Source: Streptomyces spirodelae
GTDB taxonomy: Bacteria; Actinomycetota; Actinomycetes; Streptomycetales; Streptomycetaceae
Length of the DNA: 64,000 bases
Reading direction: 5' to 3'
NCBI RefSeq assembly: GCF_017676385.1
Contig: NZ_JAFFZN010000003.1
Location: 186,001 to 250,000, forward strand
Numbering within the stretch: position 1 is the first letter of the stretch; the number at the start of each line of letters is the position of its first letter. The notes under the pieces were generated by a model, which saw only the letters and a program-made list of their open reading frames with translations, did not search any database and was not told the DNA's origin. Below are positions 42,379 to 50,463 of the stretch, piece after piece. A program made the translations under genes and the position numbers.

Positions 42379-42924
42379 CTACCCGTCGTACGTCTCGATC
42401 CGCGGCGGGCCGTTGTCCCAACGGCAGAAGACCGACGAGGAGACGGCGCCGTTGGTGAACGTCACCCGGACCAGCCCCGGAGCCTCCCAGATCCGCATCT
42501 CCCATCCCGGATCGGGGGTCGCGGACACCAGGGCTCCCTCCCGGCCGCTCAGGTCGAAGACGGCCCGGCCGCCGCGTACGGTCGCGCCCCTGACGTTTCC
42601 GGTGTGGTGGCCGTCCGGGCTCGGCTCCTCGGCGCCGGGGTGCGAGCCCGGGGAGCCGGTGTGCCGCGGCGTCCGCGTGGCCGTCTTCGAGGGACTCGGG
42701 GTGGGAGAGGGGCTCGGCCTGGGCCGGTGGGTGGAGGAGGCCCGGGGCGTGACCCGGTCGGCGCTCCCGCCGGAGACGGGCAGGGCCCGGGGCGGCGCTT
42801 CGGCGGTCTCGTTCAGCACCGTGTGGACCCCGAACCAGGAGAGCGTGGTCGCGGCGCCGGTGGCCAGGAGCCACGCGCCGACGTGCAGCCAGCGAGGTCC
42901 GGGGAGGCTACTTGGGCGCTGCAT
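42379..42924 (-). CDS. Membrane-anchored hypothetical protein with Pro/Ser/Thr linker
   Basis: A 181-residue protein from ATG 42924. One N-terminal membrane helix (HVGAWLLATGAATTLSWFGV) is followed by a Ser/Pro/Thr linker (PRPSPSPTPSPSKTATRTP) and an extracellular C-terminal domain of about 80 residues (RAVFDLSGREGALVSATPDP; VRVTFTNGAVSSSVFCRW). I do not recognise the domain. It diverges from the two-component system across about 44 bases. That suggests it may be part of the envelope signal handled by the sensor kinase. The name is only descriptive. Confidence 0.75.
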   Translation of the reverse strand: MQRPSSLPGPRWLHVGAWLLATGAATTLSWFGVHTVLNETAEAPPRALPVSGGSADRVTPRASSTHRPRPSPSPTPSPSKTATRTPRHTGSPGSHPGAEEPSPDGHHTGNVRGATVRGGRAVFDLSGREGALVSATPDPGWEMRIWEAPGLVRVTFTNGAVSSSVFCRWDNGPPRIETYDG

Positions 42925-42968
42925 CCCCGTCAGCCTAGAGGCCGTTGGAATGTCGTACGGTTCCGCCC

Positions 42969-43688
42969 ATGCCAAGTGTGCTCGTGGTCGAGGACGACCA
43001 GTTCGTGCGCTCCGCTCTCATCCGGCACCTGACAGAGGCCGGCCACACGGTCCGCAGTGTGGGTACGGCGCTGGAGGCCCTGCGCGAGGTGGCGCAGGTC
43101 GGATTCGACGTGGTCGTGCTGGACCTGGGACTGCCGGATCTGGACGGCGCCGAGGCGCTGAAGATGCTGCGCGGGGTCACGGACGTCCCTGTGATCATCG
43201 CCACCGCGCGGGACGACGAGGCCGAGATCGTCCGGCTGTTGCACGCCGGCGCGGACGACTACCTGGTCAAGCCGTTCTCGGTGGCGCACCTTTCGGCGCG
43301 GATGGCTGCCGTGCTGCGCCGTACGCGCACAGGGGAGTTCGGCGGCAGCGGGGAGAGCGCCGGGGACGGCGTCCTGCGGGTCGGCGGCCTGGTGGTCGAC
43401 CCGCTGCGCCGGGTGGCCCGGCTGGACGGGGTGGCGCTCGATCTCACCCGCCGGGAGTTCGACCTGCTGGCCTTTCTGGCGGGGCGGCCAGGTGTCGTCG
43501 TCCCGCGCAGGGAGCTGCTGGCCGAGGTGTGGCAGCTCTCCTACGGGGACGACCAGACCATCGACGTGCATTTGTCATGGCTGCGGCGGAAGTTGGGGGA
43601 GACGGCCGCCCGGCCCCGCTATCTGCACACCCTGCGCGGGGTCGGCGTCAAGCTGGAACCGCCCCAGGAGGAGGGCGGGCCACGGTGA
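42969..43688 (+). CDS. OmpR-family response regulator
   Basis: A 239-residue regulator from ATG 42969; gttccgccc upstream is a weak site. The receiver has the acidic pair VVEDDQF, phospho-acceptor Asp52 (VVVLDLGLPD), Thr in IATARDD and Lys in DDYLVKPF. The winged-helix domain (about 145-235) has LTRREFDLLAFL and DQTIDVHLSWLRRKLGE. It is followed by its sensor kinase 84 bases downstream. The stimulus is unknown. The system resembles the CseBC/CutRS class but I cannot assign a name. Confidence 0.92.
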   Translation: MPSVLVVEDDQFVRSALIRHLTEAGHTVRSVGTALEALREVAQVGFDVVVLDLGLPDLDGAEALKMLRGVTDVPVIIATARDDEAEIVRLLHAGADDYLVKPFSVAHLSARMAAVLRRTRTGEFGGSGESAGDGVLRVGGLVVDPLRRVARLDGVALDLTRREFDLLAFLAGRPGVVVPRRELLAEVWQLSYGDDQTIDVHLSWLRRKLGETAARPRYLHTLRGVGVKLEPPQEEGGPR

Positions 43689-43772
43689 GCGGCGGCCCGA
43701 CGCGAGAGGGCCCGGTGTGCAGGGGCGGTTGCGGCCCGGCGCGAGGGGCCCCGGCGTGAGAGGCGGGCCCGC

Positions 43773-45233
43773 GTGAGGTGGGCGCTGGTGAAGGTCTGCC
43801 TCGCGGTGACGGTGATGGTCGTGGTGGCCTTCGCGGTACCGCTGGCACTGGTCGTCAAGGAGACCGCGCGCGACCGCGCCTTCGCGGGCGCCGAGCGGCA
43901 GGCTTCCGCCATCGGTCCCGCCTTGGCCATCACCCGCGACCACCGCGAGCTGCAGCGCGTCGTCGCCGTCACCCAGGCGGGCGCTCAGGACCGCATCGCC
44001 GTACACCTGCCCTCCGGTGCGACCAGCGAGTCCGGCAAGAGCGCCGAGTCCGGCAAGAGCGCCGAGTCCGGCCGATCCGACGGCTCCGGCTCCGGCTCCG
44101 GCGGCGAGCTGCGGGTCGGGCACAGCCTTGCCCCACAGGACCGGGTGGCCGCGGCGCGGCGTCTCGGGCGGGCCTCGACCGTCGAGGTCGAGGGCGGGTA
44201 CGCGCTGCTGCGGCCCACCGCTGTGGCGGGCGGCAAAGTGGCGGTCGTCGAGGTCTTCGTGCCCGACAAGGAGGTCACCCGCGGGGTGGCCACCTCCTGG
44301 ATGGTGCTCGCAGGAGTCGGGGTCGCGCTGGTCGTCGGCTCGGTCGCGGTCGCCGACCGGCTCGGCACCCGGATGGTACGGCCGGCCGAACGGCTCGCCG
44401 GGGCCGCGCACGACCTGGGCGAGGGCGAACTGGACGTCCGGGTGCCCGAGGAGGGGCCGACGGAGCTGCGGTCGGCGGCCGTCGCCTTCAACTCCATGGC
44501 CGACCAGGTCGTCCAACTGCTGGCCAACGAACGGGAGCTGGCCGCCGACCTCTCGCACCGGCTGCGCACCCCGCTGACCGTGCTGCGGCTGAACGCGGCC
44601 TCGCTGGGCTCGGGCGACGCGGCCGACCAGACGCGGGCCGCCGTCGCGCAGCTGGAGGGCGAGGTGGACCGCATCATCGGCGCGGCCCGCGAGCAGCGTG
44701 CCAAGTCGCCTGGCGCAGCGCACTCGGCCGTCTCCGACGCCGCCGAGGTGATCCGCGAACGGATGGCCTTCTGGTCGGCGCTGGCCGAGGACGAGGGGCG
44801 CGAGGCGCGGGTCGCCGGGGTCGAGCAGCCGGCCAGGGTGCCGGTCGCCCGGGCCGAACTCGCCGCCGCCGTCGACGCGTTGCTCGGCAATGTCTTCCGG
44901 CACACGCCGGAGGGCACCGCCTTCTCCGTCGACCTGCACAGCGGCGGTCCCGGCAGTGACGCCGTCATCGTGCTGGTTTCCGACGCGGGGCCCGGCATCG
45001 AGGACCCCCAGGCGGCGCTGCGGCGCGGCCACGGCGCGGGCGGACCCGGCTCGACGGGGCTGGGGCTGGACATCGTGCGCCGGGTCGCGGAGTCCACCGG
45101 CGGCGACGTACGGCTGGGGCGCTCGGTGCTGGGCGGTACAGAGGTGCGGATGTGGCTGGCGCTGCGGCCGACGGGCGGGCGTCGCCGCAACCACCGTCTG
45201 CGGCGCCGGGCCCGCCGCTGGGTGCGCCGCTGA
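43773..45233 (+). CDS. Membrane sensor histidine kinase
   Basis: A 486-residue kinase from GTG 43773 (gagaggcggg upstream). Two membrane helices (about 7-28 and 173-195) flank a 145-residue external sensor. Inside the sensor is a Ser/Gly/Lys repeat (SESGKSAESGKSAESG). Then HAMP (about 196-250), the H-box LSHRLRTPLTVLRL with His262, the N-box GNVFRHTP, G1 DAGPGIED and G2 GLGLDIVRR. The ATPase and phospho-relay motifs are complete. Pairs with the upstream response regulator. Confidence 0.92.
   Translation: MRWALVKVCLAVTVMVVVAFAVPLALVVKETARDRAFAGAERQASAIGPALAITRDHRELQRVVAVTQAGAQDRIAVHLPSGATSESGKSAESGKSAESGRSDGSGSGSGGELRVGHSLAPQDRVAAARRLGRASTVEVEGGYALLRPTAVAGGKVAVVEVFVPDKEVTRGVATSWMVLAGVGVALVVGSVAVADRLGTRMVRPAERLAGAAHDLGEGELDVRVPEEGPTELRSAAVAFNSMADQVVQLLANERELAADLSHRLRTPLTVLRLNAASLGSGDAADQTRAAVAQLEGEVDRIIGAAREQRAKSPGAAHSAVSDAAEVIRERMAFWSALAEDEGREARVAGVEQPARVPVARAELAAAVDALLGNVFRHTPEGTAFSVDLHSGGPGSDAVIVLVSDAGPGIEDPQAALRRGHGAGGPGSTGLGLDIVRRVAESTGGDVRLGRSVLGGTEVRMWLALRPTGGRRRNHRLRRRARRWVRR
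44028..44080 (+). repeat. 18-bp repeats in the kinase sensor domain
   Basis: gagtccggcaagagcgcc occurs twice in tandem with a partial third copy, encoding ESGKSA units in the extracellular domain. It is followed by Ser/Gly codon repeats. Probably a flexible loop. Confidence 0.8.
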
Positions 45234-45269
45234 GCGGCACCTCCCGCGGCCGTTGAGCGGCACAGGGAA

Positions 45270-45312
45270 CGCCGCCGGGTCCGGACCGTGGGACGGGCCG
45301 GACCCGGCGGCG
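45270..45312. terminator. Bidirectional terminator between the sensor kinase and chaplin genes
   Basis: cgccgccgggtccg (45270-45283) pairs perfectly with cggacccggcggcg (45299-45312); 14-bp stem, 15-base loop. It lies between convergent stops. Confidence 0.85.
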
Positions 45313-45343
45313 TCGCGGGGCGTGCCGCTGCTTACTCGGCTGC

Positions 45344-45574
45344 TTACTTGGCCACGCAGGTGTTGCCGATGGCCGGGTTCAGCAGACCGATGACGTTGAC
45401 GGTGTTGCCACACACCTGGACCGGAATGTGGATGGGCACCTGGACGACGTTGCCGCTGAGCACGCCCGGCGACTTGGCGGCGCCACCCTGGGCACCGGAG
45501 TCGGCGACGGCGGCGGAGGCGCCACCCAGGACGAGGGCGGCGGCGCAGGCGGCCGTGGTCACGTAACGGAGCAT
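45344..45574 (-). CDS. Short chaplin (ChpE/ChpH type)
   Basis: A 76-residue chaplin from ATG 45574 (ggagg 9-10 bases upstream). The signal peptide (YVTTAACAAALVLGGASAAV, cleavage after AVA) leaves a chaplin domain of about 50 residues: DSGAQGGAAKSPGVLSGNVV, VQVCGNTVNVIGLLNPAIGN and a final TCVAK. Both conserved Cys are present. Short chaplins lack a sorting signal and are secreted. They assemble into amyloid fibrils that coat aerial hyphae and lower surface tension, and the fibrils need CslA/GlxA glucan for attachment. It resembles ChpH most closely, by eye. Confidence 0.93.
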   Translation of the reverse strand: MLRYVTTAACAAALVLGGASAAVADSGAQGGAAKSPGVLSGNVVQVPIHIPVQVCGNTVNVIGLLNPAIGNTCVAK

Positions 45575-45716
45575 GGTGTTCTTCCTCCAGGAGACAGACA
45601 ACTTGACCACCATCCAGGCACAGGGGCCGGGCTCCGTCGTTGTGACTTTCCGACCAGCGCCGCTCCCTCACTCCACGGAGTGGCGGGGCTGTGCGGCGAA
45701 TGGAGCAACAGCGCGG

Positions 45717-45800
45717 CGAAAGGGCCCCGCCCGCCGCGCGGCCGCGGTCCGGGGCCCTCTCCTGAGGAGGCCCTTTCGGCTTCCTTAAGAGCTCCCTAAG
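45717..45800. promoter_or_regulatory. Nested inverted repeats between the chaplin and chitinase genes
   Basis: cgaaagggcc (about 45717-45726) pairs with ggccctttcg near 45769-45778. Inside are agggccccg and ggggccct, which pair again. A second dyad, ccttaag with ctaagg, lies at 45782-45800. The block sits upstream of both divergent genes, whose products act on the aerial surface. Shared regulation is plausible, but no known operator was matched. Confidence 0.45.
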
Positions 45801-45895
45801 GCCGACGGCAGAAGTCCGCAACATGGCGTTTGCCCGATTCACCGTCAGTACCGTGCTGCTCGTTCCCATCCCCCACAGGACGAGGCAGCAACGAG

Positions 45896-46927
45896 ATGAC
45901 GAAATCAGCGGGCCACCGCCGCCGTACCGGCCGCGCCACCAAGACGGCGCTGGGCGCCGCCACCATGGTGCTCGTGGCGGGCGGCGGCTTCCTGCTCGCC
46001 GGCAACGCGACGGCGGGCGAGGAGCGGGCGGCCGACTCCGCGGGCACCCCCTTCGCGCCGTATGTCGACACCTCGCTCCAGCCCTCCTACGACCTGCTCA
46101 AGAGTGCCGAGAGGACCGGAGTCAAGGAGTACAACCTCGCCTTCGTCACCAGCGGCGGCGGCTGCGTCCCCAAGTGGGGCGGCAGCCAGGAGCTGACGGA
46201 CAACCCGGTCGCCGGGCAGATACCCGAGCTGCGGGCCAAGGGCGGTGACGTACGGGTCTCCTTCGGCGGCGCCAACGGCTCCGAGCTCGCACTGGCCTGC
46301 GACTCGGCGGATGAGCTGGCCAAGGCGTACGGGAAGGTCATCGACGCCTTCGACCTCAAGAAGATCGACCTGGACATCGAGGGCGCTGCACTGCCCGACA
46401 CCGAGGCCAACGAGCGGCGCGCCAAGGCCATCGCCTCGCTCCAGAAGAGCCACCAGGACCTGGACGTCTCCTACACCCTGCCGGTGATGCCCGAGGGCCT
46501 CACCGAACCCGGCGTCGCGCTGCTGAAGAACGCCGAGGAGAACGGGGTCGAGGTCTCGGCCGTCAACATCATGGCGATGGACTACGGCCCCTCCTACGAC
46601 GGAGACATGGGCGAGTACGCCACCAAGGCCGCCACCGCGTCCCACAAGCAGGTCGCGACAGCCCTCGGCCTCGACGACGCCGCCGCCTGGAAGGCGCTGG
46701 CCGTCACCCCGATGATCGGCGTCAACGACGTCAACGTCGAAATCTTCGAACCCGAGGACGCCAAGGAGCTGCGGGCCTTCGCGGACGAGCACGGCATGGG
46801 CTGGCTGTCCATGTGGTCCGGTACCCGTGACAAGCCCTGCCCCGGCGGCCCCAAGGACCAGGCGGACCCGACCTGCTCCAGCATCGAGCAGAGCCCCGAC
46901 GAGTTCAGCAAGGCATTCGCCGGCTGA
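45896..46927 (+). CDS. GH18 family chitinase-like secreted protein
   Basis: A 343-residue protein from ATG 45896. After a signal peptide (KTALGAATMVLVAGGGFLLA; cleavage near residue 40) comes a GH18 barrel. The family motif DxxDxDxE appears as FDLKKIDLDIEG with Asp158, Asp160 and catalytic Glu162. SFGGANGSE supplies the second strand signature, and VNIMAMDYG the substrate Tyr region. GH18 enzymes cleave chitin or related GlcNAc polymers by substrate-assisted catalysis. No carbohydrate-binding module is present. Divergent from the chaplin. Confidence 0.9.
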   Translation: MTKSAGHRRRTGRATKTALGAATMVLVAGGGFLLAGNATAGEERAADSAGTPFAPYVDTSLQPSYDLLKSAERTGVKEYNLAFVTSGGGCVPKWGGSQELTDNPVAGQIPELRAKGGDVRVSFGGANGSELALACDSADELAKAYGKVIDAFDLKKIDLDIEGAALPDTEANERRAKAIASLQKSHQDLDVSYTLPVMPEGLTEPGVALLKNAEENGVEVSAVNIMAMDYGPSYDGDMGEYATKAATASHKQVATALGLDDAAAWKALAVTPMIGVNDVNVEIFEPEDAKELRAFADEHGMGWLSMWSGTRDKPCPGGPKDQADPTCSSIEQSPDEFSKAFAG

Positions 46928-47147
46928 CCTGACCGCGCCGGCCGCTGCCGGCCAACACCAGCCACCTCCGGCCACCCCCCACCGGCGGGGCGCGACGGCA
47001 CCCACCACCCCCCACACCGCCGTCGTGCCCCGCCTCCTCTCGCACCGCCTCGGTTCATGCCCCTCCTGCTGCCGGGGCCGGTGTAGTTGAATGTTCTCCT
47101 CGCCCGGGCCCCACGGGGTCGGGGCTCGCAGCACCGGGGAGGGCACC

Positions 47148-48224
47148 ATGGCAGCAGTGCGCGGCGGACGGGCCCGCGGAACCGCACAGTCCAGGCCGAC
47201 CCTGGAGGAAGTGGCGCGCCGCGCCGGGGTGGGCCGTGGCACCGCCTCCCGCGTCATCAACGGCTCGCCGAGGGTCAGCGACCGCACGCGCGCCGCCGTC
47301 GAGGAAGCCGTCGCCGAACTGGGCTACGTCCCCAACCGGGTCGCCCGCGCGCTCGCGGCCGGCAGCGCCGACACCGTGGCGCTGGTGGTGCCCGAACCGG
47401 AGTCCCGGTTCTTCACCGAGCCCTACTTCCCCGCCATAGTGCGGGGCATCAGCGCCGAACTCGCCGGTGCCGACATGCAGTTGCTCCTCACGCTGCTGCA
47501 CGGCAGCAAGGAGCGGGACCGCTTCGCGCAGTACGCGGCGGCCCACCGCATCGACGGCGTGCTGCTGGTGTCCGTACACGCCGACCACACCCTGCCGGAC
47601 CTGTTGGCCCGCTCAGAGATCCCCGCCGTACTGGGCGGCCGCCGCAGCGCGGCCGAACCGGTTCCGTACGTCGACTGTGACAACACCGGCGGCGCCCGGT
47701 CGGCCGTCACCCATCTGCTGGGGCGCGGGCGCACCACGATCGCCACGGTCACAGGGCCTGCCGACGTGTACGCGGCACGCTGCCGCGCCGACGGCTACCG
47801 TCAGGCGCTGCGCGAGGCGGGCCTGCCCCAGAACGCGGACCTGATGGCGTGCGGCGACTTCACCGAGGAGGGCGGGGACCGCGCGATGCGGCAGCTGCTG
47901 GACCGCGCCCCCGGACTCGACGCCGTCTTCTGCGCCTCGGACGTGATGGCGGCCGGCGCCCGGCGAGCGCTGCGCGAGGCAGGCCGCTCGGTGCCGGACG
48001 ACGTGGCGCTGGTCGGCTTCGACGACTCGGTCGTGGCCCGCCATATGGACCCGCCGCTGACCACCGTCCGCCAGCCGATCGCCGCGATGGGGCGGGAGAT
48101 GGCCAGGGTGCTGCTGGAGCTGCTGGGCAAGTGGACCCCGGGCGGTGCCGGGCCCGCGCCCGGAGAGGGAGACGCCCGGCACCGCGTACTCCCCACCGAG
48201 CTGGTGCGGCGCGGCTCCTCCTGA
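47148..48224 (+). CDS. LacI family transcriptional regulator
   Basis: A 358-residue regulator from ATG 47148 (ggggaggg 4 bases upstream). The N-terminal LacI helix-turn-helix (TLEEVARRAGVGRGTASRVI, then VPNRVARALA hinge) is followed by the sugar-binding fold with VALVVPEPESRFFTEPYFPA and VALVGFDDSVVARHMDPPLT. Effector likely a mono- or disaccharide. No transporter or hydrolase operon lies adjacent except the chitinase upstream, so its targets may be distant. Confidence 0.9.
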   Translation: MAAVRGGRARGTAQSRPTLEEVARRAGVGRGTASRVINGSPRVSDRTRAAVEEAVAELGYVPNRVARALAAGSADTVALVVPEPESRFFTEPYFPAIVRGISAELAGADMQLLLTLLHGSKERDRFAQYAAAHRIDGVLLVSVHADHTLPDLLARSEIPAVLGGRRSAAEPVPYVDCDNTGGARSAVTHLLGRGRTTIATVTGPADVYAARCRADGYRQALREAGLPQNADLMACGDFTEEGGDRAMRQLLDRAPGLDAVFCASDVMAAGARRALREAGRSVPDDVALVGFDDSVVARHMDPPLTTVRQPIAAMGREMARVLLELLGKWTPGGAGPAPGEGDARHRVLPTELVRRGSS

Positions 48225-48295
48225 CGAGGGATCACGTCACCCCGTGAGCCCTGCTCCGGGTGCGCCCGGCCCGCACCGGTCGTTGGATCACAGGC

Positions 48296-49264
48296 ATGGC
48301 GCGCACCGGAACCGGCACACCGACAGGCACGGCACGGACGGGAACGACGAGTACGACGGGGGCGGGCAAGGCACGCACGGGCAAGGCGCTGGGACCGGGA
48401 CGCCGTGTCCGCCGCCTGCTCGGCCTCACCCTGACGGGTGCGGCGCTGCTCGCCCCCGCCGCGGCTCTCGCCACGCCGGAACCGGACACCACCGCGTCCT
48501 CGGCGGCCCCGGTGACGCCCGCGCCCGGCCCTCCGGCGGCGTCACTGCCACCCGCGTCCGACCCCTCGGCGGCGCCCGCGACGCCGACCCCCGAGTCCGC
48601 GGCGGCGCCGCTCGCACCTGCCTCGTCCTCACCCCCGGCCCCGGCCCCGGACTCGCCCCAGCCCTCGTCCCCGCCTTCGTCCCAGCCGTCTTCGCCGTCC
48701 TCGCCCGAGCCCTCGTCCCCGCCTTTGTCCCCGCCCCCACCTTCCTCTTCGTCTTCGGCCCCACCTTCGCCCTCGCCCTCGTCCCCGCCCACCCCGTCCT
48801 CCCCGCCCTCCTCCTCCGAAGCCGGGCAGGGAGCGGGGGTCGGGGCGGGGAGCCGCTGGGTCACACCGGTGGTCGCGTCGCGGGTGCGGATCTCGCAGCC
48901 GTACGGTGCCAAGGGCAGCTGGGCGGCCGGCTACCACACCGGTGTCGACCTGGCCGTGCCCGTGGGCACTCCGGTGCGGTCCGTCGGACCGGGGACGGTC
49001 GTCTTCGCGGGGTGGGCCGGCGCCTACGGCAAGGCGGTGACGGTGCGGATGATCGACGGCAAGTACATCCTCTTCGCCCATCTGTCGGAGATCTACGTCG
49101 GGGACGGTGCGATGGTGGGCGGCGGCACCTGGCTCGGCCTCTCCGGTAACACGGGCCGCTCCTCGGGCCCGCACCTGCACTTCGAGGTACGGACCGGTCG
49201 CTCTTACGGTTCGGACATCGACCCGGTCCGCTATCTCGCCTCGCACGGCGTCCGGCTCGGCTGA
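48296..49264 (+). CDS. Secreted M23 family metallopeptidase
   Basis: A 322-residue protein from ATG 48296. A Thr/Gly-rich N-terminus and a signal helix (RLLGLTLTGAALLAPAAALA) lead into about 120 residues of Pro/Ser/Ala linker. The peptidase LytM domain (about 195-318) has HxxxD in YHTGVDLAVPVG and HxH in SSGPHLHFEVR, the Zn ligands. It cuts peptidoglycan cross-links or, in related proteins, activates amidases. The long linker suggests reach across the wall. Confidence 0.9.
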   Translation: MARTGTGTPTGTARTGTTSTTGAGKARTGKALGPGRRVRRLLGLTLTGAALLAPAAALATPEPDTTASSAAPVTPAPGPPAASLPPASDPSAAPATPTPESAAAPLAPASSSPPAPAPDSPQPSSPPSSQPSSPSSPEPSSPPLSPPPPSSSSSAPPSPSPSSPPTPSSPPSSSEAGQGAGVGAGSRWVTPVVASRVRISQPYGAKGSWAAGYHTGVDLAVPVGTPVRSVGPGTVVFAGWAGAYGKAVTVRMIDGKYILFAHLSEIYVGDGAMVGGGTWLGLSGNTGRSSGPHLHFEVRTGRSYGSDIDPVRYLASHGVRLG

Positions 49265-49344
49265 GACGCGGACGCCAGGCGTCGCCCCGGGTGGGGCGAG
49301 GCCGTCCACAGATCCGCGGGTCAGCCGATCCGCGGATCCGCGGG

Positions 49345-49827
49345 TCAGCGCCCGGACCGCCCCAGCACCCGGTCCGGGCGGCAGACGTCGCACACCCGTG
49401 CTTCGGCCGTCCGCGCCAGCAGCTCCACCGCCTCGCGGGAGGTGATGCGCCGGGTGAGCCAGCCGTCCCTGGCCTGCCAGCAGTCCCGGCGGTGTACGCA
49501 CCACCACGGCCCCGTCTCACCGACGCCCCGCACCCGGACGGCCAGCCACTGGCGGCCCGCCACGGCGCCGGCCGTGGGCACCGCATGATAGTTCTCGCCG
49601 GGGATCGGGGTGATGTTCTCGGCGGCGACGCTGATCGCGGTCGGCGCGCTCTTGGGCTCGGCGCGCCCGTCGGGGTGTTCGTAGCGGCTGGGCAGGATCG
49701 CCTCGCACTCGTACCACCAGTGGCCGTCGGCCGTACGGGAGCGGCCGGTGACGATCACGTCCAGCTCCTGTCCGTCCGGCATCCGGGCCCGCGCCCACGG
49801 GCCCGCACGGTCGCGCCACTCACTCAC
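49345..49827 (-). CDS. Hypothetical protein with DUF6233-like C-terminus
   Basis: A 160-residue protein from GTG 49827; the frame is open upstream but unsupported. The N-terminal half is mixed beta (DVIVTGRSRTADGHWWYECE). The last 45 residues (CVHRRDCWQARDGWLTRRIT; ARVCDVCRPDRVLG) resemble DUF6233 proteins of Streptomyces, which end in a C-x-x-C-R-P-D motif preceded by a Cys-Trp. The Cys and His residues could bind zinc. Function unknown. Confidence 0.7.
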   Translation of the reverse strand: MSEWRDRAGPWARARMPDGQELDVIVTGRSRTADGHWWYECEAILPSRYEHPDGRAEPKSAPTAISVAAENITPIPGENYHAVPTAGAVAGRQWLAVRVRGVGETGPWWCVHRRDCWQARDGWLTRRITSREAVELLARTAEARVCDVCRPDRVLGRSGR

Positions 49828-49963
49828 GTACCGAATATTAGTTCGAATACGAGGGTGGGTGCGCCGTCCGGGTTCATTACGGGCGGCGTTGTCGTGTTGT
49901 ACCAAAAAGTGACACTTCACCCTCCATCGTGGTGTCTCGTCCAACCAACCCTTGGAGGTTCAC

Positions 49964-50170
49964 ATGCGCATGCGTATGCTCGCGCGCTCCGTCGCCGTTG
50001 GCTTCGCGGTCCTGGGCCTGGCCGGCGCGGGCGTGGGCTCGGCCGCCGCCTGGCCGAAGGGGCACGGCAACTCGGTGTACGAGTCGGTGAAGAAGGTCAA
50101 CGTCTCCGACGACGACCACATCATCAGCGGCTCGTACTTCTTCTACTTCGGGCCGATGATCCTCGACTGA
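49964..50170 (+). CDS. Tiny secreted peptide
   Basis: A 68-residue protein from ATG 49964 (ggagg 5 bases upstream; ATG 49970 is in the same run). A short signal peptide (LARSVAVGFAVLGLAGAGVG) ends at SAAA, leaving a mature peptide of about 37 residues: WPKGHGNSVYESVKKVNVSD, then HIISGSYFFYFGPMILD. It is aromatic-rich at the C-terminus and has no Cys, so it is not a disulphide toxin or lanthipeptide core by simple rules. I recognise no family. A strong terminator follows. Confidence 0.75.
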   Translation: MRMRMLARSVAVGFAVLGLAGAGVGSAAAWPKGHGNSVYESVKKVNVSDDDHIISGSYFFYFGPMILD

Positions 50171-50214
50171 CCCGAACACTTTCCCGTGGCAGACCCGCTC
50201 TGCCAGCCCGTCAG

Positions 50215-50255
50215 CACTGCGTTCCCGCCTCCCCAGGGAGTCCGGGAACGCAGTG
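50215..50255 (+). terminator. Terminator of the tiny secreted peptide gene
   Basis: cactgcgttccc (50215-50226) pairs with gggaacgcagtg (50244-50255) over 12 bp, followed by tttt. It starts 45 bases after the stop. Confidence 0.85.
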
Positions 50256-50463
50256 TTTTCCACCCCCGCCGCACTCTCGCCCGAAGGGGCGCGGGGAACT
50301 GCGCGCACAACCACGACGCTGCCGCAGCCTGCCGCGGACAGTCAGGGGCAGTTGCTGCCCGGCAAGATCCGCCGGACAGCTCCCATGCCGATCCCGCACC
50401 CGCATCCGCTGCCGTGCGGCCCGTCGCCGCGTTCCCCGTGCCTGACTGGCCCGCGCCCGGCGG
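50256..50463. other. Intergenic region with no supported gene
   Basis: Between the terminator and the antiporter stop. The only open frames lack ribosome sites and coding-like composition. gaaggggcgcggggaact resembles one arm of the strong terminator at 26310 but has no partner arm here. Confidence 0.5.
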
